DNA of 64,000 bases from Galdieria sulphuraria (taxonomy: Eukaryota > Rhodophyta > Bangiophyceae > Galdieriales > Galdieriaceae), in NCBI RefSeq assembly GCF_000341285.1, contig NW_005178449.1, positions 62,001 through 126,000 on the forward strand. The letters are read 5' to 3'. The notes below the pieces were generated by a model that was not told the DNA's origin, ran no database searches, and saw only the letters and a list, made by a program, of their open reading frames with translations. Shown here in pieces: positions 42,928 through 57,100 of the stretch. Within the stretch, counting starts at the first letter, position 1. Each line of letters starts with the position of its first letter. Position numbers and translations under genes: made by a program.

Positions 42928-45900
42928 ATGACTTACGTGAATAGGGAAACTTTGAAAGAACAGTTGAAGCAACTTGGTGACTGCACAAAAGAGGAAAGGA
43001 TTGAAATATGTGATTCCATTTACAAAAGTCTTGTTTCTATAAGCAAACAGGCGGCTTTAGAACAGGACTGCCAAAAACTCGAAGAGGATTTTCACCTTGT
43101 TCTCGATGTTTGTTGCCGATTCCTTCTAGGTGAAAGTAACAGAGCCTCATTTGATCAACTTATTCGTCGTTCATGGGGTAATTTGGTTAGCTGTATTGTT
43201 CAGGAGTCGTTTTGTTTTTCAGAAAAGAGTGGGCTGCACCCTGTCAAGGTTTGGAAGGCTCTTGACAAGATTTTGAACAAGTTGGGGAAGAAGCTTGTTT
43301 CCGGATTCAACGCCCAAAAGAGCTTCGAAACAAGAGAATTTATTTTGACATATTGGTTTCTGTATCGTTTATTTGCCAGCGTTTCTAAAGCAAAATGTTT
43401 TTCTACAGAGACTTTGAGTATCGTGAACAAAGTGTTCCTTCTGTTATCCTTCAATAGATCCGTGTTACGTAAAATTTACTTGCCAGCGCAAGTCGAAAGG
43501 AAACGTTCAGTGGTCTTTCGTCGTTTTCATTTATCCAAACTTACTCCGTTGAACGCTTCAATTATCCAAGGACTATGGGTTTGTATAAGCTTTTTAATGG
43601 GTTACGGTGAAAAAGTCCAAGATACTGAAAACAAAGTTGATTGGTTACCAGAAAATGTAGCAGATAGGAAATTGGTTGCTTTGGATGCCATCTTGTTATA
43701 TAAGCAATGCATAAAAGAAGAGTCAGAAGAGAGGATGTCTACGATGTGTAGCTATATTGTAGAAATATTTTGCAAATATCCCAATATTTTTGGAGTTCAG
43801 CTGATGAAGCGTTGTTCTCCTTTATTCGAACTTTGTAAAGAAGATATTTTGATTTGCAACATAATACCATTCCTGGATACTTGGATGATGAGAGAAAAGG
43901 TAAGAGTGAGATTGTTTCAGGATTTCAGTCCATATACTCTTTTGAAAAGGAAACAGCAATAACTGAAATACCGAGACTGCTGTCATTATTTCATACAACA
44001 CAATGCGAAGTAATAATAGATCATATTTGGTCGAAATTTTACTTACAAAATATTGATTCTGATAAAAATACTATACGATCAAGTATTGTCGACATATGTC
44101 AAATATTGGTCCAAAGATGTAAGCGAAGAGCTTGTATGGAGTCAATATTGGATAGTTTGTGGAAGGTAAGAAAACTTATGGAAAGTAGACTCAAAATAAT
44201 TCTTGATAGCGCTGGAATTCCACAGACAGTGCTTCCTATTCGAGACAAAGTAAATGTACGGTATTGCAATGCCTTCAAGTGCTGTCCGGTTATGATGAAT
44301 GTTCCGAAGATCAAAGTTGGATGAACACAATATTTTCACATTTATTTGAGTCCTTAAAAGGCTCCAGATATGGAAACCCTCAAGTAATAAGTGGCATATA
44401 TGACTGTTTGTCTAGTTGGCTTTATAGGCATAGAATTTCGGAAGAGCAGGGGAAATCTCTTATTCAATGGATCCTAGACACTTGGGACTCCAAACACAAG
44501 GAAGATCAAATAGAATGGACTTCTCTTTTGTCGATGTTATTTTATGGGTTTCTGAGTCCTAAAAGCAAGAATTGGAATATCGTTTCTTCTGATATTCTTC
44601 AAGCTTTAGGTTTCAAACTTTGCCAACGAAAAAAAGGAGCTTTCCCTCTGAAGCACGATAACTTATTATGTTGCCTAGTCCTAATGGGTATATGGTTTGC
44701 TTTGAAGCAACAGTCTGAAGAGAACAACAATCAGATGCTTGATAATATAGAAAAATGGATATTGAGTTGTTATGGCTCAGCTCTAGCTGTAGTTTCCTGG
44801 GAACGTTATTCAGAACAGTTGTTAGGTATCATGAGTGAACTTTGTAATTATGCTTTGATAGACTTTTCATTGTGGGCGTCTCTACCCCAAAATGTGTGTG
44901 ATTTGATATTGCGATGTTTGTCTAGATTAATATTGGATCCTTCAACTAACTATACTTTACAAAAAGATTCTATTCGAGTTGTGCAAAGAGTAGTAGAAAT
45001 GTCGAAAGAAGTGCGTTATCATCAAGGATTCCAGATCATTCTTCATCGATTGTTTTGGTGCTGTATGGAATATGAGCTGAATAGTCATTATAATCATATA
45101 GATGGTACTTTTCTTTATTGGTATCCTAGTCAGGCTTGGCAGTCGGAAGCAGAAAGAAAGGCAGTCGAAACTCTGATAACCAACACGTTTCATAGTGTTT
45201 GTGAATGCTTAATGGAAGCCGTTCCAGTTTCCTCGTTTTTTCTATTTGTTAGCACTCAGACTGCAATTACCAGGGCTTCAAAGTGGTGGTATCGTATTCA
45301 TCGACATTGTAAAAGCACTTTTCCTCCAGACATTGTACAAGGAATCGATTTCAAGAGAGTTACGGTTGAAGAATTGAAGGGTAAACAAGGCATCGCTAAT
45401 GAACAGCGTATGATTGGCCATTGTGGAGCTTACGCACTAGCTAGCTTTACTTTGTTTCTTCCACGTGATGTTGTCCATAGTTGGATTTGGGAAAGTCTAT
45501 TTGAAATGTGTTTTTCTAGTTTGCGATTTTGTTCAACTATAGACTATCAGGTATTCGTTGAATGCCTACCTATTCTTTCACATAGTTCGGATGAAATTCG
45601 TGAGTTACAGAGCGAATTAGAAAGTTTGCGACAGCAGTTATCTTCAGATAAGAAGGCTTCTATAGAAAGAAAAAAATCACAAGTTGCCTCCCGAAATAAA
45701 CAACAAGTGCAAGCAGAATTAGACAAACAAAAAACTATCATGGAGAAACGAATGGAAGAAATAGAGGAGAGATTGAGTCGTGTGCAGCTTGCAAAGAAGA
45801 CCGAAAAATTTCTCAAACAAGCAGAAACTGCACTTTCTTATATCGTTGGTCTCAATCCATACTTGGACTGTCTTAAAGACCAGCTGAAGGAACATATAAG

Positions 45901-48900
45901 TAATGTCATGGACTGGATTCCCATTTTGATTCAATATGGTGTGCTTAGAAATCTGGTATTATCTACGGTAATGATTTGTTGCAAAGTTTGTGGAAATTCA
46001 ATAGCCAAAAGAGCGAACCACATTGCACGTGCTTTTGAAGAATGTGTTTGGAAACGCAACAAATTCGAGTGGCTTGATGCCTTTTCATCTGAACAATTAT
46101 CACTGGAATCTTTTTGTATTTTCTATCCTCTGTTTGAAGCAACTTTGGAAGCTCATTCGAATGAACGTAATCTCATTCGAAATGTTTTGGAAATATTACA
46201 ACTGCATCTCCAAACGAATCCAAGTATTGCATTATATTGTTCTAACAAGAATAAGTTTGCAAAGTTGTTGTATACCATTTTGGAAAGAGAAGACAGTAAC
46301 TTTAATATTGCGTCATCCTGCCTTGGAGAGTGGAGTGAGAAAGGTTTGCAAGAGTTGGGTGAAAACATCGTACCTCTGATATCAGGATTGTTGTCAGGAA
46401 AGAGTTCGGTACGAGGAGCAGCATTGGATGCCATTGCTAGATTGCCAATTTTGACCATGTATGCACAACAGCCTAGTGTAGCAAATGATACTCAAGATGT
46501 CTTATTATGTCGTTTCTTATGGCTGTCTTGTCACGATCCAGAAGAGGAAAATGCACTAGTTGCTCAACATTTGTTTCATTTGTATAATGGAAAGACATTT
46601 TTAGAAGACTATGTTGCAGAATATATTAAATTGTTGTCTCATGCTGAACAAGATATACGTTCAGCAGCAGCTCATGCCATGGCGCACTTATTACAGAATA
46701 ATAATGACTTGGAAGAGGAATTTCTCAAGATACAGTGGAATAAGAAGAAGAGTCAGTTTCTGGCTCAGTTATTTTCTTTGTATGTTGAGAACTTGGAACC
46801 GAAAGAGGCAGAAAAGAACCCTCCTTCAGAAGAGCAGCCAAGAGATAGTTATTGGAAAGTAAGAGATGGAGTTGCCAGAGTTTTTGAAGCAATGGGTCAA
46901 CGTTCCGTTTTAGAGACAAAAGAACTTGCTATCATTTTTACGTTCTTTATTGCTCGAGGTTTTGGAGATATCCATGATCAGGTTCGAACTCGAAATGTCT
47001 CCGCAGCAGTAGCCCTCATAAACTCTCAAGGTGCTAGCTGTGTCTCTAGTTTACTTTCACTTGTTGAAAAGCAACTAAGCAAAGATATTGATGCTGCAAA
47101 TCAACCAAACGATAGGGTTCAGTTGCATGTGCAAGATTTGACAAAAGAAGGTCTTGTTGTGTCACTTGGAACTTTGGCACAACATTTGTCGGATAATGAT
47201 CCTAGAATAGAAACAAGCATGGAGTGGTTAATGAAGTTATGTTTAGAGACACCGTCAGAGCCTGTTCAAATGAGAGTCAGAGACTGTCTTAGTTCCTTAG
47301 CCTTAAAGGCGAGAACAAAGTCGTTAGAATTGGGTACAAGGCTCTTCAAGGAACTTGTTGAAAACAATAGTTACGGTGCAAGACGTGGAGCAGCTTATGC
47401 ATTGACTGGTTTGCTGAAAGGAATCGGACTTGGCTCATTATCTGAAATGGGTATTTTAGACAGTCTATTTTGTCGCCTCGACCAACAAAAGTTTGACCTT
47501 AAGGCAAAGCAAGGAAGACTATTTCTTCTAGAAGTTTTGTCCAAGTCATTTAAAGGAGTTATGGATCCTTACGTGATGGAAACCTTGCCTTTTCTTTTGT
47601 CTTGTTCCGGTGACACTTCAACGGAAGTAAGAGAGGCATGTTTCACAACTGCTAAAGCATTGATGTCCAGTATATCTGGTATATGTGTACGTATTGTACT
47701 GCCATCCCTGTTAAAAGGACTGGAAGATCGTTCATGGAGAGTAAAGGTTGCAAGTTGTGAAATGCTCGGTACAATGGCATACTGCGCCCCTAGACAATTG
47801 GCAGAATGCCTTCCTCAAATTGTACCAAAACTATCAGATGCCTTGATTGATTCGCATCCTAAAGTTGTGGAGACTGCAGAAGCTTCCTTATATCGTATTG
47901 CATCGGTTACCAAAAACCCTGAAGTTAGAGACCTATCATCATTTATTATGGAAGCTTTAAAGAATCCTGCGACGAAGACAAATGCTGCTTTAGATGCTAT
48001 GATGGCAACCGAATTTACTCATGTAGTAGATGCTGCTTCTATTTCGTTGCTCATTCCTGTTTTACATCGAGGACTTCGAGAGCGTAGTACGGAAGTAAAG
48101 AAGAAGGCAGCTCTTATTTTAGGTTCCATGTGTTCACAAATTGCTTCACCAAAAGTAAGTATTATTTGCAGTGCGTTGACGTACTCAATGTGAATGGATA
48201 ACTTGTATAGGATATGGAACCCTATTTGGATTTGTTGTTGCCAAGTATCCTCTCTGTTCTTTTAGACCCGATTCCTGACGCTCGAGCTGCGGCTGCTCGT
48301 GCTTTGGGATATTTTGCTCGAGGTGTCGGAACTGCAAATGTTGGTGGTCTATCCGAAAAGCTTGTAGAGGTTAGTTTATTTCTTTGTTTTGTTCCATAAC
48401 TGAAGGATGACATTTCTGTTTTTTTTTCATGTTAGATGTCACAAAATGGAAAGTCTTCTGCAGAGAGACTGGGTGCTGCTATGGGTTTAGCTGAAATATC
48501 AACAGCTGCCAATTCAGAGGAACTAGAGTGGATTGTGAGGGAATCTCTAAAGCCTTACAAAGTCTATTTGGAACTCCAAGAGATGAAGAAAAAGAGAAGT
48601 GGAATTACAGTATCACAAAGAGAAGGAACATTTTTAGTGTTGGCAACTTTGGCTTTGACTTTAGTGAAGTCCTTTGAAAAATATATTCCAGTAATACTTC
48701 CTGTAGTATTGGAAGGTTTTGGAGATGAGTCGGATACTGTTCGAGAAGCAGCACTCAATGCTGGTCATTATCTCGTTTCTGTGTTTTCTACATCCTCTTT
48801 TGAGTAAGTATTTCTAAAATTAGGTTTGGCTCGAATCTGACAGACTATAGAATGCTGATTCCTTTGTTGATTGGAGGTTTGAAGCATAAAAACTGGCGAA

Positions 48901-51672
48901 GGCGACAAGCATCTGCTCAGTTATTGGGCGCCTTATTATTCAGTATTTTAGGATATGAGAATACACAAAAGTCACAAATAATGGGATCATTTGGCTCCCA
49001 AAATAATGAAAATGAGCCTTCAGAAGACGAAGAAGAGGAATTGATTCTGAATGAGGAACGAAAGACTCGAACACTGCAAGAAAAGGCGGATATTGCCAGT
49101 TTTATGACTTCTGAACGTGAAAAGCAGCAAATAGAAAAGCTAGACAGTGTTCTTGGAATTCAAAGAAGACGAAAAATATTTACACTATTGTTCATTGCTA
49201 ATCGAGGTGATGTAAATGGTAAAGTACGTAGTTCTGCTAGTGCAGTTTGGAAGGCATTGGTTTCCAATACTCCAAAAAGTAAGTGGGTCTCGAATTTTTC
49301 ATTTTATTGTTTACTCTATTGGCATAGATATCCGAGAATTATTACCTCTGATTATCGAAGAGTTGGTGGAAGAACTTTCTGTGGATGCTGAGGATCTCCA
49401 TGAACGTGCCTGCGACACGCTGACAGATTTGATACAAAGGCTAGGCAATTTATTGATGCCAGAGTTGCTTCCCTTGTTGGAGAAGAATTTCTCTGTTCCC
49501 TCAGTAGTAACACGACATTCTGTGAGTGATGGTCTATTGCACATTGTGGAGAGTTGTTCTAAACAACTACTCCTCAACAATACAGAACCCTTGTTGAAGC
49601 TGACCTTGTGCATTCTTAAAGATGGAGAGAATAACATACGTAGAAATGGTGCAGCAACTTTTGTACATTTATACAAAGCAACTGGAGATGCGTCGTTGGA
49701 GGCTATTTACCCACAGCTGTTACAGTTGATGCAAGATTCAGCTACTCAAGAGTTAGGTTTCAATGCCTTTGAAAATCTGCTTGAGGTTGGGGGCACACGT
49801 TTAGTACAATGGATAGTCGGAAACATGATTGATTCGTCGTATTTGGTTACTGGAGGAATGGCTCAAGTCTTCGCCTGTGCTGTTCGACATTCTCAAGGTT
49901 GCATTGCGACGATTTCTATAACAAAAGTTGCTGATAAGTTGATACACATTTGTGAAGAATCAGAAGTTTCCCGAGAGCAACAAGACTGTGTAATTGAATT
50001 GGAGTCTGCACTATTGTGTATCATAGAAGCGATGAATTGTTCATCTTCTTATATTTCAACATTGGGTAACAGATGGCGTTTCATTTTGGAAAAGGATCCC
50101 ACGAAGAAGGCTGTTTGCTTGTATTTAATGGGTCTATTAGGCACCGTAATATTACCAGTGGAGGATTGGCAAGATGCCTTGTTCTCTAGCATGCTAACTA
50201 CAGTGATACAGCACTTGGATAGTAGAGACGATCGCATTCTACAAATTTGTATTCGTGCTCTTGATCAAATGCTCAAGTTAGATAGTCGGGATAGAAAGCA
50301 ACAGCTCATTCGTTTTCTCAGCACTATACGTAAGGCCTTTACGCCAGTTACTGTTCGTTCGTTGGACAAGCACACTAGTTTACGAGGAATTTCGTCTCCA
50401 TTTTCTCCTGCTGCATTGATGAATTTATGTATGGAAGGCCTAGTGAATGGAGATATTTCTATTAAACACGAAGCTACAAGGACTATCCAGTTGATAGTCA
50501 AATATTCCGACTCCAAAGCGTTATCTCCTCTTATCATTAAAGTTGTCGGTGCTTTGATACGATTATCATCAGAACGTCATGCTGCAGCTATCAAAGCATC
50601 GATCATGAGGTCATTTTATGAAATTCTCGAAAAGAGATGTATGGAAGTCAAAGTGTTCGTACCACAGTTACAAAGTGTCTTGACAAAGTCCTTGGCAGAT
50701 ACACAAAACAACGCTACCAGACACTTTGCAGCGAAGAGCTTAGGATGGTTAGTGAGGACATTTTCGTCCGTCAGATGGGATGTATTATGGGGCGAACTGT
50801 TTCATCTTTTAGAAAATGATGTGTCATTAGATATTCGCCTTTCTGGATTATACGCCATTCAGAATGTTTTCAGTCAAGGTCCTAACGAAAAATTCGCTTC
50901 ATGGAATCTAATTGAATCTAACTTGTTACCCTATCTAAGTAGCTCTAGCGAAAAGCAATTCATTTTGAGATTAAGTATGGTATTGGGTATTTGGGCGCAG
51001 TCCATATATGAAAGAGACCCAGTGTTGGTCTTTAAACTATTGGCTTCATTATTGTCATCCATCCAAGGCAACATGTTGCCTTTGTGCGCTGGACTCGCCA
51101 TATCGGAAGTTTTCAAAGGAATACTCAAGACACAGAGCGTTGTTGGAAACTCACATCAAAGGGACCTGCCAAAGATATCGCATGACTCGACACTATCGCA
51201 GCTATTCCAGTATCTCATTCAAGGTTGTGAAAACGAATCACAGTCTCAGCGAGTACTTTGCAGTCGCATTGGTATCCTTTATTTAGATTTCTTGCATCAT
51301 TTACAAGTTCAGGGATGTGAAACATTGGAACTTGAGATGAAACTCTGGCAAGTTATAGCAAAACTTCAGAGAGATAGTTCAGAACAGGTTCGAAGCGAGG
51401 TTATCACAGCTATTCGTTGGATTAGCAACAAGTCGTTATTGGAAAGGATGATTCCTTGGGTAATTCAAACCATGAAACGTAGCTCGTTGTCCAATGAGTT
51501 ATATGCAGGTGAACAAACTCTTCGAAAATTATACCATGAAGGAATTCTTTCAACGCTTTCTCTAAGTGAAGAAGAAAAAGCTTGGATGGGAAATAATGAA
51601 GCACGTTTACAACTGGCAGTACAGGGAGATGAGAATAGCAGTGAAGAAGAATTCGAGTTTGGAAAAGAATAA
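42928..51672 (+). CDS. GCN1: GCN1 translational stress regulator (HEAT-repeat giant)
   Basis: Seven exons: 42928-43899, 43950-44165, 44210-48154, 48211-48369, 48436-48803, 48851-49278 and 49328-51672, about 2,810 aa (human and yeast about 2,670). GCN1 binds collided ribosomes and, with GCN20, activates the eIF2alpha kinase GCN2. The protein is almost all HEAT repeats. A Glu/Lys-rich coiled segment lies near residues 855-930 (ELESLRQQLSSDKKASIERK). The most conserved eEF3-like region lies around 1,500-1,700 (TEVREACFTTAKALM, SWRVKVASCEMLGTMAYCAPRQLAECLP). AARALGYFARGVG and KHKNWRRRQASAQLLGALLF follow. The RWD-binding region should lie after this. The first in-frame ATG is 42928. The stop is 30 nt from the convergent TBCE stop. 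Confidence 0.95.
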
Positions 51673-51702
51673 TATTATACTTTGTCAACTCTCAAGGCAG
51701 TT

Positions 51703-53373
51703 TCAATCCCTTGCTTCATTGATAAAAATAACTGTGCCATCCTCTATCCCATAGTATGAGAGAGAACAAGCGTCATCATCCAAGTAAAATTTCATGATGC
51801 TATCGTCTTCTTCTGAGCTCTTGCGTCTAAAATAAAGCACAATTTGATCGAGTTGTCTCAATTGAAATTGTTTGACTGCAATTTGTTTTAGTTTTCTCAC
51901 AGAAATTGAGCAAGGCAACTTCCTAGTCCACTCTTCGTTTCTATCACGGCTCGATTCATTCACCAATGTGATAATAAGTTGTTTCTTAGGCAAAACTACC
52001 TTCAATTCATTCAATTTTTCAAAAAAATAATCTGAATAAAGTTTTTTTAGTTCTTCCAGTCTCGGAAAGACAGTTTCCGAATCTTGTAAAGAGTGACGCA
52101 TCATTTCTTCACAAATGTGTTTGATATACGTCATTTCGGCATCACGACGCTCACTATTTGAAATAAAGGATCCATTTAGGTACAATAAATGCTTGAGTCG
52201 ACCAATAAATTGAAAGCGAGGAACCAACTCGCCGCTATCCATAAGTAAATCATCGATACGAAGAGACTTCAAAGCCGGAAGTTTCGCTAGTTCATCAATC
52301 ACTCTCAATCCTTTTAGTTTATTTCCAGACAAGTTGATCAACTCAAGTTGCTGAAAACCGCATGCTCCATTATTTCCATGCTCATCTGTTGTCACACTTA
52401 TGGAACTTATATTGTTTCCAGCTAATGATAGTTTCTTTAAAGAAGATAATGTTCCAAACGGTGCCAATTCCTCCCAAGTTGGGATATTACATGAATCCAA
52501 ATATAGTGCTTTCAACTTGGAACATGCATTTGCTAATCTCACAAAATCATAGTTGCAAGCATTCTGAGAAATATGCAGTTCTTCTATACGGGGAAAATAT
52601 CCCAAAGAATGGATAAGAGTTTCAAAATCATAAAAACATCCGTTCATTACAAGTAAACAAACTGGATTGCTGATAGTTGTTGATGCAGTCTCAATGTATT
52701 CAAAACGGTTGTTAGATAATATGAGTTCCCTTAGAGAAGGAGCGTGACGTATGATGTTCAGAACTTCGGAGAATTCTGAGAAGAGATTGTTGGATATGTC
52801 TAATACTTCAACGGACGCGAGAATACCACTCTTCAAATCCAAGTCGTTCCCAGCTCTATAGATTGCAAAATTGGGTAGAGCAATATGTTTCAAGTAGGAA
52901 ACTTTTCTAAATTGATCTGCTGCCTAAAAGTTGCTTGAATAATATTTGAAGTTTAGAGATTTGTACTCAACTACCTTTTGAAACCCAACAAACTGGGCAA
53001 TCTTGTTTCCTTGGAACACGTTTGAATTCTGAGAAATTTCTTCAAGATTATCAAAACAATATTTATCCATCAGAGCATCCACAAAGCAATTCCTTGAGCT
53101 TTTTTCAACATCTATCAGCTTTACAAAACTTCCCTTGTTTCTTTTGCAGTGAAAATAATTTTTGTCCTTGTAGGTTCCATAGTGCTTTCCTCTGGTAGGA
53201 TTATCCCACTCCACTCCGACCCATAAAGTGGAGGACAAGTCTTGATTGGAAGACTGTAAACTTCCAATAAAACGAACAAAACCTCTTTCTTTAAGTATTT
53301 CAACTCTATGACCAACTTCAATAGCTTGTTTTTGGCCAGTCTTCGAGTTTGACTCTCTTTCCGCTTCTTCCAT
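51703..53373 (-). CDS. TBCE: Tubulin-specific chaperone E
   Basis: Exons complement of 53373-52975 and 52923-51703, 539 aa (human 527). TBCE binds alpha-tubulin and, with TBCC and TBCD, assembles or dissociates the tubulin dimer. The domain order is diagnostic. A CAP-Gly domain lies at about 20-90 (GFVRFIGSLQ, WVGVEWDNPTRGKHYGTYKDKNYFHC). A leucine-rich repeat region spans about 150-400 (LEELHISQN-, LKKLSLAGNNIS-, LELINLSGNKLKGL-type units). A ubiquitin-like C-terminal domain begins near KKQLIITLV and ends TVIFINEARD. The CAP-Gly core GKHYG replaces the more usual GKNDG, as in other TBCE proteins. The intron separates CAP-Gly from the LRR part. Confidence 0.94.
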
Positions 53374-54080
53374 AATAAATACTTAAATAGTCATTCAAAA
53401 ATGGGCGGTTTCCAATGTGTATCGAGCTTTCCAGAATAAGCAACAACAAAATGAAAAGATCTTTAAAAAGGCTTTTTCAAACTGTTCTTCGACTTTATAA
53501 AGCTGCTTATAGCCAATCGCACTTTGGATTGTATCCTCTTTTATTTTTCAGCTGTCTAATCTCTCTGGTTTCGAATTCTTATTCAAGATTTTCGAAAACA
53601 ATTCTCACCTGAATAGATGATATTCAGTTTAACTGCTGAGAACATATAGAGTTATAAAATCATTGCACTTTTTTTTATTACAGCAACGACATTGAAAATA
53701 GTATGTGTTTCATTGAGTTCAAAACGATGGCAAGAATTTCCACAAGAAAACTAACCAAGATAATCTTCAAATATTTCAAACCATCCTCTTGAAACTTTTT
53801 AACAAAGATCCTGCCTGCGTAAAACCATTCCGTGCAAAGGCAAATGTAATGCAAATACTCTAAATATCTTTCATGAGTTGTAAAGATAAAAACCAACTTA
53901 CGAAATTCTCAAACATCGAACGAAGTATTTAAATGATTCTAACCCAACTTACAATATCTATCACTACTAATTGAATTCAATTTCACTCTTAGTTTGGTGT
54001 TGATATTCTTGTGTTTGAAAGTGCGATATTGAACAAGCGAAAATATTCTTCCAAGTTGGATATGTCAATTGGTGACTACA
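53374..54080. other. Intergenic region, 0.7 kb
   Basis: It lies between the divergent TBCE and SKI2 genes. A minus-strand frame at 53678-53896 and a plus-strand frame at 53453-53611 are open but have no recognisable product. A small minus-strand gene starting MFENF (ATG at 53916) with a 42-nt intron is conceivable but would encode only about 33 residues. I make no call. Confidence 0.4.
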
Positions 54081-54100
54081 ATGGAAAGCGTCATTGTTGA
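54062..54100 (+). promoter_or_regulatory. Possible upstream ORF overlapping the SKI2 start
   Basis: An ATG at 54062 opens a 12-codon frame out of phase with SKI2 and stops at 54100, 20 nt inside the SKI2 coding region (ATG 54081). If the mRNA includes it, it would lower SKI2 initiation. Whether it is transcribed is unknown. Confidence 0.35.
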
Positions 54101-57100
54101 GGTTTTACATGGTTTGTTACCAAAGCCATCATACTATATTTCGTCACTTGACGATATTTGCTTTGGTGAACTAACAGAGAGTTTATATATTGCAAGAGCT
54201 TCTGAGGAGGGTGACTTTTACCTTGGACCGGTTTCTTCTTCAAACGTAATCCTCGAAGAATATGACCGAAATTTTGGAAAGTCGGCAAGTGAGTCAACTT
54301 CCCTTCAAAGAGAAACACAAGGAGACTACCACTCAGGTTCAACTCGTAATAAGCCTTTTGCAACTTCAGTTACCCCAGAAAACGGTTGTATAGAGGAGGA
54401 AACCATTTTTTGGGAAACTTATCAACAGAAGCTGTTTGAATATTTACAAGTAGATAAATCTTTAATAGATATGAACAACTACGAAATAACGAGAGAAAAT
54501 TTATTGGAATGGTGTGGCGTTACGTCTCTTGCTCAGAGTAGAATTAGCCAAGAGCATGCAGCCACTGAGAGCAAGAACGAGTTTCTGGTTAACAATTCTC
54601 TTGTACTGATGAATTCAAAAGGTTCCGCCTTTGTTGAATCTTCGTTGAAGGAAAAAGGAGCAGCGACAAAGGCCAACACCAAACCGTTACGTTTTCTACC
54701 TTCAGTACGCCAAGATCCTTTTGAGTGGAAAAAATTCTTTTCCTTTACCACAAAGGAACTAAATATGTTTGGAGTAACGAGAAAGGAACTGCAAGACTCA
54801 CGTGATTTGTCGAATTCAAAGGAAGGAAATAAGTTGAGCCAAATATCGTCGACTTATTTGGACAATCCATCGTCACTTGCTGTAGATAAAGAAGAAGAAC
54901 ATGTCGTTGAGAATATTGAAAATTGGGACGACTTGCAAAGTATTCATGTTGCAATCGACAGACTTTTGTCGAATGAAAGGGTTAATGATATTTTAAGAAA
55001 CAAACCAAAGTTGGGAGTAGATGAAAACAATAGAGAAGACACAATGGACAGTAAAAGCTATGCTATTCTTGATGAACAAGACGTAGAAAGTTTTGAACAG
55101 GAAGTGAGATATCCAGCCAGGACATTTCCCTTCAAGTTGGACGACTTTCAGAAACGAGGCATTCTTCATTTGGAAAGAGAAGAAAATGTTTTTGTCACTG
55201 CACATACTTCAGCTGGCAAAACTGTCATAGCTGAATATGCAATTGCTTTGGCTATACAACATCAAACAAGGGCAATTTATACTTCCCCGATTAAGAGTCT
55301 TTCCAATCAGAAGTATCGGGACTTTTTAGATAATTTTAGGGATGTTGGTATTGTAACCGGAGATGTAAGTATTCATCCGGAAGCTTCTTGCCTTATCATG
55401 ACGACAGAAATATTACGTTCCATGCTTTATAAAGGAGCAGATCTCATCAGAGATATAGAGTTTGTTATTTTTGATGAGGTTCACTATATTAATGATGAGG
55501 AACGAGGGGTTGTTTGGGAGGAAGTCATCATTATGCTTCCTTCATACATCAAACTTATTATGCTGAGTGCCACTGTTCCCAATGCTATGGATTTTGCCAA
55601 GTGGGTTGGAGCAATAAGAAAATCAAAAGTTTTTGTTGTGGGTACTCATCTTCGCCCAGTCCCATTGCAGCACTGTATCTTTTTTAGGAAACATTTGTAT
55701 ACTTTGGTGACTGCTGAGGGAAAATTTATGACAAGCGTTTATAAGCAACTAAAAGAACTTGCAAAGTATAAGATGATTCCTTCAAGTGACATTAGGACAA
55801 GTGGTGCACATCCATGGCGCGAACTTGTTTATTACCTAAATGAAAGCAACTTAGTTCCGGCGGTCATTTTTTGTTTTGCTAAGAAACGTTGTGACGAGTT
55901 GGCTAATTTGCTGAGTAATGTAGACCTGACAATAGACTCGTCGGAAAAGTTTCATATCATTTCATTCATAGACAAGTCAATATCAAGATTGCAAGCTGAA
56001 GACAGAATCATACCTCAGATTGAGAGATTACGAGAAATGCTAAGCAGAGGGATTGGAATTCACCACGCTGGAATCATTCCACTAATGAAAGAAGTTGTGG
56101 AAATATTATTCCAGAAAGGTTTTGTTCGTGTTCTTTTTGCTACGGAAACATTCGCAATGGGTGTCAATATGCCTGCAAAGACTGTAATATTCTCGTCTAT
56201 TCGAAAGCATGACGGCAGAAAGTTTCGTTGGATGCAACCCGTAAGTTATTCATATTTCAAATAAAGGTTTGAAGGAGGTTGAAAATTTATTATAGGGTGA
56301 ATATATTCAAATGGCAGGGAGAGCTGGAAGAAGAGGAATCGACTCAGTAGGAACTGTGCTTTTGTTTTTGGAAGAAGATTTGCCTGAAATGAATATATTG
56401 CGAAAAGTCATGATAGGGCAACCGGTGAATTTGCTTTCTCAATTTCGTCTCACTTATAACATGATTCTCAACTTGCTGAGAACTGAAGATTTACAAGTAG
56501 AAGATATGATTCGACATTCTTTTTGTGAGGCTCCATACGCAAGAGATGTTAGTGTAATGTCAAAGCTTCTCGTGAAGGGCGACTTGAAACTAAAACATTT
56601 GGAGGAGAGGATTGCAAGAATCCAAGACCGCTCGCTGCATTTAACTACGGTTGACTTCAAAAGATTTTACTCTGTCTATGTTGAATGTGAGCAGTTGACG
56701 CAGTATTTGGCCAAAACTACATTGGCCAAAACTCAGTGTTTACAAAACTATCTTGACTTGGGTCGTATAGTACAGGTTTTGGGTGACGATTTTGATATAC
56801 ATTTTGCTGTGATAATAGGCTTTACAAGGAATGCTCGTTTAGAACATTTTTTGAAGGAGAAAACTCGTTCATATGAGGCAACACATTGCAATACAGATAT
56901 GTTGGAAGTCGTCTGGATAGTACCAGTCTATCAAGAACACCCAAAGTGCAAACCAGAATTTGTATCCAAACTTAAACTTGGAACAAAGATTCTTTCTGGT
57001 AAGATTGGAAGGTATGAGTGGCGTGTAGAACGAATCTCATTGGATCGTATCGTAGCCCCCATTTCAGAGAAGATTCATCAAATGAACTTGTTCTATCTTT

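Noticed and set aside
43900-43928. A 29-nt intron in GCN1
   Set aside because: The same donor with the acceptor at 43949 gives a normal 50-nt intron and keeps phase, so the very short version is unnecessary.
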